In this document: positions 4,856-9,141 of the stretch, piece after piece
Layout of the letters: every line of letters begins with the position of its first letter
How positions within the stretch are numbered: position 1 is the stretch's first letter
Source: Candidatus Poribacteria bacterium
GTDB taxonomy: Bacteria > Poribacteria > WGA-4E > WGA-3G
DNA length: 9,141 nt
Reading direction: 5' to 3'
Assembly (NCBI GenBank): GCA_028818995.1
Contig: JAPPMR010000227.1
Coordinates: 1-9,141, forward strand
Made by a program: the position numbers and the translations under genes
Notes under the pieces: model-generated
What the model was told of the DNA's origin: nothing
What the model saw: the letters and a program-made list of their open reading frames with translations, nothing else
Database searches by the model: none

Positions 4856-6574
4856 ATGAAAACTTCCTTTTTTTCGATTTTCACTGCGATTATAGTTTCA
4901 ATCTTTTGTTTTAATTCTGCATCACAAGATAACGCACAAATCGGTTTACCTGAAGGCGCAATAGCACGTATTGGCAAAGGTTCTCTTGGACAAATCCATT
5001 TTTCTCCAGATGGTAGTAAGCTTGCAGTTTCAACTTCTATTGGTATCTGGTTCCACGATCCGAATACAGGAAAAGAGTTGGAATTGCTACAACGACCAAA
5101 CATTTCATATCCATACGCTTTTGCATTTTCTCCTGATGGCAATACAATCGCTATAGGTGTTAAAGAGAAAAAGAAAATGCCAATCAGAAGTATTAGGTAC
5201 CCAGTAGAATTGTGGAATGTCACCACTGGAGAAGAAAAAGAGATGCCAGTTGGTCACTTGCACAGAATTAAACCTATATCTTTTTCTCCCGACGGAAATT
5301 ATGTTGCTTCCGTTGGAGGGTTTTCCAACACTGACCGCTTATGGAACACGCAGACTGGAGAAAGCATATCCATAAAAAGAATGCATGCAAAAGGCGTGAA
5401 TTTAGTTCTGTTCTCTTTGGATGGACCAACTTTTGTCACCGTGGGGTACAACAACACAGCATATTTGTGGGATGGAAAAACGGGTAATCACAAAATCACA
5501 CTTAGTGGACATTCAGAGCAAGTTTCTTCCGTAGCATATTCTCCTGATAATAAGACTATTGCGACAGGTAGTTGGGATGGAACGATTTGGTTGTGGGATG
5601 CTACCACAGGCACTCAGCAAACTACACTCACTTCAAACAAAGAAAGTGTGTGGTCTGTAGCATTTTCTCCAGACGGAAACTCCATTGTCTGCGGAACAGG
5701 AAACGGTAATGTACAATTATGGGACATACAGATAGGAAAACTAAAATCCACTCTCACTGGACACACAGAGAGCGTAGAATCTGTTACTTACTCTCCCGAT
5801 GGAAAGATTATTGCTTCTGCCAGTTGGGATGATACAGTGCGATTGTGGGATGCTGCCACAGGTGAAACTAAAGCTATTCTCACAGGATATATGAATTTAA
5901 GTACCGCTGCATATTCTCCCGATGGCACTACGATTGCCACTGGAAGTGGCAATGACAAGGTGCGATTGAAGGTGCAATTGTGGGACGCAAAAACAGGAAA
6001 AATAAAAAACACTTTTTCAGGATGGGGTAACATTGCAAGAATCGCTTATTCCCCCGATGGTGAAACAATCGCCATTGCGATACCTTATGATACAGTTTTT
6101 TTGTTAGATGTGCAAACGGGCAAACTTAAAGCAAAACTCAAGCATTTCGGTTTGATTGGGGAGATTCTTAACGAAATTCAGGATAAAGAGTACAGTTTTT
6201 ATTCTATGGCATATTCCCCTGACGGTATGACCATTGTGACAGGATTAGATTGTTATACCCACGAAAAGGGACTGGTATATTTGTGGAATGCAAAAACAGG
6301 AAGACGGAAAAGAGTAATATACAAAGGCAAAGGTGGTGTCAGAACTGCGGTATTTTCGGATGATGGCAAAAAGATTATCGCTACTGGAGATTGGCAAAAG
6401 AAGACGCGCGTCTGGGATGCCAAGACAGGGAAAGAACTCACGCCAACACCCACTGACATTCCCAATGATTCCCAGGGATTATTATATTCTCCAGATGGCA
6501 CTACAACCGCACACATTGAGCCAAATGGTACTGTGCTAATCCGGAAAAAGGATGCAACTTCGCAGAGAGAATAG
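4856..6574 (+). CDS. Secreted WD40-repeat beta-propeller protein
   Basis: A 572-residue protein. Residues 1-23 are a signal peptide (MKTSFF, hydrophobic core, SAS), with cleavage predicted before Gln24-Asp25, so the protein acts in the periplasm or outside the cell. The rest, from about residue 44, is almost entirely WD40 repeats. I count about twelve, each with an (F/Y)SPDG turn and an LWDxxTGK-type ending, spaced about 42 residues in the regular middle part. Repeats 2 and 10 have longer loops, repeat 8 has a four-residue duplication, and the twelfth is degenerate, ending VLIRKKD. Twelve blades are too many for one usual seven-bladed propeller, so two propellers are likely. No enzymatic domain, membrane anchor or sorting tail is visible. 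The role is probably ligand or protein binding at the cell surface. It is more AT-rich than the Ldh_2 gene downstream. A hairpin plus T-run follows the stop closely. Confidence 0.9.
   Translation: MKTSFFSIFTAIIVSIFCFNSASQDNAQIGLPEGAIARIGKGSLGQIHFSPDGSKLAVSTSIGIWFHDPNTGKELELLQRPNISYPYAFAFSPDGNTIAIGVKEKKKMPIRSIRYPVELWNVTTGEEKEMPVGHLHRIKPISFSPDGNYVASVGGFSNTDRLWNTQTGESISIKRMHAKGVNLVLFSLDGPTFVTVGYNNTAYLWDGKTGNHKITLSGHSEQVSSVAYSPDNKTIATGSWDGTIWLWDATTGTQQTTLTSNKESVWSVAFSPDGNSIVCGTGNGNVQLWDIQIGKLKSTLTGHTESVESVTYSPDGKIIASASWDDTVRLWDAATGETKAILTGYMNLSTAAYSPDGTTIATGSGNDKVRLKVQLWDAKTGKIKNTFSGWGNIARIAYSPDGETIAIAIPYDTVFLLDVQTGKLKAKLKHFGLIGEILNEIQDKEYSFYSMAYSPDGMTIVTGLDCYTHEKGLVYLWNAKTGRRKRVIYKGKGGVRTAVFSDDGKKIIATGDWQKKTRVWDAKTGKELTPTPTDIPNDSQGLLYSPDGTTTAHIEPNGTVLIRKKDATSQRE
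5957..5980 (+). repeat. 12-base in-frame tandem duplication within a WD40 repeat
   Basis: AAGGTGCGATTG (5957-5968) is followed directly by AAGGTGCAATTG (5969-5980), 11 of 12 bases identical. It encodes KVRL-KVQL ahead of the LWD strand of repeat 8, where other repeats have only one such tetrapeptide. This looks like a recent replication slippage. Confidence 0.8.
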
Positions 6575-6582
6575 TTTATATC

Positions 6583-6694
6583 GTAGGTCGGGTAGAAGCG
6601 ATAGCGAAAACCCGACTTTTTAGAGTGTCATGTCCAAATCAACACCATATAAGCGTGTGGCATTGTCGGGTTTCGCAAGCTCAACCCGACCTAC
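6583..6694. repeat. REPIN-like inverted pair of GTAG-headed hairpins (class B)
   Basis: This 112-base intergenic element begins with GTAG at 6583 and ends with CTAC at 6691-6694. The left unit forms GTCGGGT (6587-6593)/ACCCGAC (6610-6616). The right unit forms GTCGGGTT (6665-6672)/AACCCGAC (6683-6690). On the minus strand the right unit reads GTAG followed by the same GTCGGGT stem, so the two units are inverted copies. The 48 bases between them look unrelated to either unit. It fills most of the gap between the secreted WD40 stop and the Ldh_2 promoter. Confidence 0.75.
6587..6621 (+). terminator. Probable intrinsic terminator of the secreted WD40 gene, made by a REP unit
   Basis: A 7-bp GC-rich stem (GTCGGGT/ACCCGAC, loop of 16 bases) is followed at once by five T residues (6617-6621), starting 13 bases after the WD40 stop codon. 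The T-run is short and the loop is large, so termination may be partial. The hairpin is the left unit of the class B element. Confidence 0.5.
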
Positions 6695-6702
6695 AATATG
6701 TT

Positions 6703-6731
6703 TTGACAATTTGTCAATTAGAAACTGTATT
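6703..6731 (+). promoter_or_regulatory. Candidate sigma-70-type promoter for the Ldh_2 gene, with dyad over the -35 box
   Basis: A consensus -35 TTGACA (6703-6708) is followed after 17 bases by TGTATT (6726-6731), which matches four of six -10 positions; TATTAC two bases further is an alternative. The -35 is the left half of a perfect dyad, TTGACAATTTGTCAA (6703-6717), which could be an operator. The start codon is 26 bases past the -10. Confidence 0.42.
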
Positions 6732-6746
6732 ACATAATTTGAAAAT

Positions 6747-6751
6747 AGGAG
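6747..6751 (+). promoter_or_regulatory. Ribosome-binding site of the Ldh_2 gene
   Basis: AGGAG lies five bases ahead of the ATG at 6757. It fixes the start there; the same frame is open further upstream, but that part runs through the repeat element and the candidate promoter. Confidence 0.8.
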
Positions 6752-6756
6752 AAAAT

Positions 6757-7764
6757 ATGAATAGACCACCAGAAGAGTTTATCCGAGTTGACGAAGAACG
6801 CCTTCTGAACTTTAGTACTGCCTGCTTTGAAAAAGCAGGTATAACACACGAACACGCCACACTCATCAGTCGTCTGCTTGTGAATTCCGATTTACGTGGT
6901 GTGCGTAGCCATGGCACACGGACGTTAAGCGGCTACTGTGGTGGCTTTGAAAACGGAAGTCTCAATCCCAACCCGAACATCCGTGTTATTCATGAAACAC
7001 CCACAGCCGTTGTGCTTAATGGAGATGGTACACTCGGTTACCTGCCAATGGTCCGTGCTACTGAACATGCGATCGCCAAAGCGAAAGAAGTCGGCATCGG
7101 CATGGGACTCGTTCGCTACATTGGACATTACGGCTCGGCAGGACACTATGCCCGACTCTGTAATGAGGCGGGTTGTATCGGTTTTTCGGTACAAGGCTAC
7201 CAGAACCATGGGAACGCGAGTGGTCAGGACCCCAAACCGCAACTCGGCTACTACGGCAATCCACCTATCTGTTTTGCAATCCCTTCAGGCGATGAACCCC
7301 CAGTTGTGCTTGATGCCGCGACATGTATTATGGCGGACTATCAACGGGGTCCAGAATTTGATGAACTGCTCTCTATTATTCCCGCAGCATTCTTTAAGAG
7401 CATCGGCTATACTGCAGTCGCTTGCCTACTCGGTGGTGCGTTAACCGGTTTCACCGAACCGGCACCAGAGGACACAGCAAAATGGAGTGGTGCCCATCGT
7501 CATGGCGGTATGGTACTCGCCATAGATATTGAATCTATTTTGCCACCTGATATTTTTCATGCTGAAGTTGATCGGTTGGTACGTGATGTCCGTGAAACTT
7601 ATGAACCTTTGCCCGGAACAGATCAAGCACTGTTACCTGGGGCAATTGAAGTGGAACGCACAGAACTACATCGCCAAAAAGGCATCCGTTACGGTGAAAT
7701 GGAGCAATCATCCGCACGCGCAGCGAGTGAACGTCTCGGCGTGCCGCTGCCTTGGGATGAATAA
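6757..7764 (+). CDS. Malate/L-lactate dehydrogenase family (Ldh_2) NAD(P)-dependent oxidoreductase
   Basis: A 335-residue cytoplasmic protein. Family landmarks are the N-terminal helix region ending in DLRGVRSHGTR (45-55), with the conserved His52; GYLPMVRATEHAIAKAKEVGIG (94-115), the segment before the NAD-binding part; the VRYIGHYGSAGHYA stretch (119-132) in place of the usual S-N-H-F/Y-G-x-A-G-Y; CLLGGALTGF (223-232); and LPGAIEVER...KGI (293-310) near the C-terminus. Members of this non-Rossmann family reduce or oxidise 2-oxoacids and 2-hydroxyacids such as malate, lactate, ureidoglycolate or 2,3-diketogulonate; the substrate here cannot be read from sequence. It is slightly short: between LDAATC (185-190) and KSIGY (214-218) it lacks most of the usual P-x-G-W-x-x-D...G-x-P-T-x-D-P segment. 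An insertion at 146-165 partly offsets this. It is probably monocistronic, with its own promoter. Confidence 0.87.
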   Translation: MNRPPEEFIRVDEERLLNFSTACFEKAGITHEHATLISRLLVNSDLRGVRSHGTRTLSGYCGGFENGSLNPNPNIRVIHETPTAVVLNGDGTLGYLPMVRATEHAIAKAKEVGIGMGLVRYIGHYGSAGHYARLCNEAGCIGFSVQGYQNHGNASGQDPKPQLGYYGNPPICFAIPSGDEPPVVLDAATCIMADYQRGPEFDELLSIIPAAFFKSIGYTAVACLLGGALTGFTEPAPEDTAKWSGAHRHGGMVLAIDIESILPPDIFHAEVDRLVRDVRETYEPLPGTDQALLPGAIEVERTELHRQKGIRYGEMEQSSARAASERLGVPLPWDE

Positions 7765-7869
7765 CTTCGGACCGCCGTAGCAGAAAGGAAATCAAGAAAA
7801 CAGATGCAATACTCCTTGCCTTTTTGGTAGAGCCATTCAATTGTTGAGTTTCTCCCAATTAATTATATT

Positions 7870-7932
7870 GTAGGAGGGAACTCCGATTCCCGACAATTAG
7901 TGGTGTCGTCGCGATTCGGAGATCGCTCCTAC
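7870..7932. repeat. REPIN-like inverted pair of GTAG-headed hairpins (class A)
   Basis: This 63-base element between the Ldh_2 and HAF genes begins with GTAG at 7870 and ends with CTAC at 7929-7932. The left unit stem is GGGAA (7876-7880)/TTCCC (7887-7891); the right unit stem is GCGAT (7911-7915)/ATCGC (7922-7926). Read 5' to 3' from each head, both loops are CTCCGA and both units end in GAC. The solo unit at 3389-3413 is a third member. Stem bases differ between the units but stay paired. No T-run follows on either strand. Confidence 0.75.
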
Positions 7933-7940
7933 AGAATATA

Positions 7941-7956
7941 TGTGAATTAATTTACA
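7941..7956. promoter_or_regulatory. CRP/FNR-like palindrome upstream of the HAF-repeat gene
   Basis: TGTGAATTAATTTACA matches TGTGA-N6-TCACA, the binding pattern of CRP-family regulators, at nine of ten defined bases. It is symmetric at 14 of 16 positions. Its centre is about 70 bases before the ATG at 8019. The right half overlaps a possible -35 (TTTACA, 7951-7956), with TATTAT at 7972-7977 as a weak -10 at short spacing. No regulator gene is in the window, and the region is AT-rich, so this is only a candidate. Confidence 0.35.
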
Positions 7957-8018
7957 TAATTTACTATAACATATTATTTTTCATCTTTGAATAAAAAACT
8001 TTAAGTGAGGTTTTCATT

Positions 8019-9141
8019 ATGCATACTTGTATTAAAACCAATTTTTTATTTTACACGTTTACACTGTTTATATGCTTTAATGTCCTTTTTCTAATGAACA
8101 TCGCTGCTCAAGACACCGAATCCGACAGCACCGACTATACTTATGAAACGATTACTGTTCCGGGTGTAGATTTTTTAGCGTTGACGGCGAGTAGCGACTT
8201 TGGAGATTACACCGGCTACACGAAAAGTGCTGATGGTGAAAAAGAAGTCGCCTTTACGCTGATTGATGGTGTTTTCACGCCCTATGGTTTTCCCGGTTCA
8301 CAGAAAACGCATTTCTTTGCGCTGGGTAATAATGGTGTCGCTGCGGGACATTACAAGGATAGTGATGGGCTTTACCATGGTGTCATATTAGACGAAAATG
8401 GCGAGTTGAAACAATACGACTTTCCAGATGCTGTCCAAACGTTCATCTACGGTATTAGTGATGAAACGGGGGCACTAACAGGTAATTTTATTGATGCTTC
8501 TGGTGTTCGTCGTGGGTTCACAGGGAACATAGTAGTTGAGTTTCCTGGAGCAGCGGCAACTTATGCCGATTTTGTAAGTGCGGGCAATCTCGTAGGCAGC
8601 TACGTAGATGCTGAAGGCATATATCATGCATACGTTCTTACACGAGAGAGAGGTTTTACATCTCTCGGTCTTCCAAACGCGGCAGAGTTGGAATACTTTT
8701 TTTTGCACGGTATCAATGATGCGGGGACTTACGTTGCACGAGCTAAAGCAATTGATGATGTTCCACGTACCTATGTTGGCTCATTTGCAGGGCGACATGA
8801 ATTGCAGTTTCCTGGCAGTGTGAGCACGGAAGGTTGGAATATTAATCAGGATGGCTCTATCGTCGGTTACTATGACACAGCGGATGGACGCAGACACGGG
8901 TTTACCGCCAGGCCTGCTCCACAAGTTGATGATGAACCCTCAGTCGTCGCAGAACTTAACTATACTTTTGAGAGTATTGATGTTCCCGGTGTAGATTTTT
9001 TAGAGTTGACAGCAAGTAGTGACTTTGAGGATTACGCTGGTAACACGCGGAGTGCTGATGATGAAAAAGATGTCGCCTTTACCCTCATCAATGGCGTTTT
9101 TAAGACATACAATTTTCCTGGCTCGCAGGGCACCTATTTCT
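8019..9141 (+). CDS. Secreted HAF-repeat protein built of 275-residue modules (3' end outside window)
   Basis: The frame runs open from ATG 8019 to the window end, giving 374 residues so far. GAGG eight bases upstream (8007-8010) supports the start. Residues 1-30 are a signal peptide with a long hydrophobic core ending NIAA, then Gln31-Asp32. The mature part contains about five units per module of the type (G/N)I(N/S)DxGxxVGxYxDxxGxxHGF, for example NINQDGSIVGYYDTADG and GNLVGSYVDAEGIYHAYVL. These resemble the HAF family of probable extracellular repeats. A second module starts at residue 315 with YTFESIDVPGVDFLEL, exactly 275 residues after the first; the visible 60 residues are identical at 44 positions. 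A short linker, PAPQVDDEPSVVAE, joins the modules. Function is unknown; the fold is probably beta-rich and the protein is exported. The full length and any C-terminal sorting signal lie outside the window. Confidence 0.85.
   Translation, partial: MHTCIKTNFLFYTFTLFICFNVLFLMNIAAQDTESDSTDYTYETITVPGVDFLALTASSDFGDYTGYTKSADGEKEVAFTLIDGVFTPYGFPGSQKTHFFALGNNGVAAGHYKDSDGLYHGVILDENGELKQYDFPDAVQTFIYGISDETGALTGNFIDASGVRRGFTGNIVVEFPGAAATYADFVSAGNLVGSYVDAEGIYHAYVLTRERGFTSLGLPNAAELEYFFLHGINDAGTYVARAKAIDDVPRTYVGSFAGRHELQFPGSVSTEGWNINQDGSIVGYYDTADGRRHGFTARPAPQVDDEPSVVAELNYTFESIDVPGVDFLELTASSDFEDYAGNTRSADDEKDVAFTLINGVFKTYNFPGSQGTYF
8136..8316 (+). repeat. Direct repeat copy 1: start of HAF module 1
   Basis: This stretch aligns without gaps to 8961-9141 at a period of 825 bases. 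The encoded segments share 44 of 60 residues, including the identical run VPGVDFL and the DNA run GGTGTAGATTTTTTAG (8163 and 8988). It marks the left end of the first of at least two modules. Confidence 0.85.
8961..9141 (+). repeat. Direct repeat copy 2: start of HAF module 2 (cut by window end)
   Basis: This is the second copy of the module start, 825 bases after the first and in the same frame. Many differences change residues (T to D, A to E, G to E, Y to N), so the copies have diverged since duplication and the duplication is not very recent. Confidence 0.85.

Noticed and set aside
4744..5226. Long antisense reading frame under the secreted WD40 gene, and similar ones at 5788-6033 and 6253-6516
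   Set aside because: These are mirror frames of the repetitive SPDG/LWD codons; they contain the repeated antisense string PSGE and have no ribosome site or family features.
6625..6756. N-terminal extension of the Ldh_2 protein
   Set aside because: The extra 44 residues come from the class B repeat and the candidate promoter; the start at 6757 has AGGAG at five bases and fits family length.
6938..7444. 168-residue plus-strand frame inside the Ldh_2 gene
   Set aside because: It overlaps the clearly conserved Ldh_2 frame throughout and has no recognisable motif.

Overview
The window looks like a piece of an uncultured, probably marine or host-associated bacterium. My best guess is a Candidatus Poribacteria-like lineage. 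This is an inference from gene style and rests on no marker gene: WD40 proteins with repeated SPDG and LWDAKTGK blocks, Gfo/Idh/MocA and Ldh_2 oxidoreductases, a sulfotransferase, and several palindromic intergenic repeats in a moderately AT-rich background. No tRNA, rRNA, CRISPR array, transposase or phage gene is visible.

Layout. Bases 1-534 (+) are the 3' end of a WD40-repeat gene. It converges with a three-gene minus-strand block read as sulfotransferase (3142-2405), Gfo/Idh/MocA oxidoreductase (2376-1351) and type II haloacid dehalogenase-like HAD hydrolase (1247-549). A palindromic element separates the last two. After a 365-base divergent intergenic stretch, the plus strand carries an orphan LivK-type substrate-binding lipoprotein (3508-4662), a secreted WD40 protein of 572 residues (4856-6574), an Ldh_2-family dehydrogenase (6757-7764), and the start of a secreted HAF-repeat protein (8019 to beyond the window end). 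The HAF protein is built of modules with an 825-base period.

Genes working together. The oxidoreductases, HAD hydrolase, sulfotransferase and substrate-binding protein fit uptake and conversion of small organic acids and sugars, but no complete pathway is present. The two repeat proteins with signal peptides are likely cell-envelope or extracellular proteins that expand by tandem duplication.

Most notable signal. Four intergenic elements (1269-1340, 3389-3413, 6583-6694, 7870-7932) are made of units with a 5' GTAG head followed by a short hairpin. In three elements the units are paired head-out in inverted orientation, which is REP/REPIN architecture. They fall into three sequence classes. 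In two classes the stem bases change in compensating pairs between units, which supports selection on the single-unit hairpin. One unit is followed by a T-run and probably serves as the terminator of the secreted WD40 gene. Other regulatory candidates are a CRP/FNR-like palindrome upstream of the HAF gene and a consensus -35 box embedded in a dyad upstream of the Ldh_2 gene.
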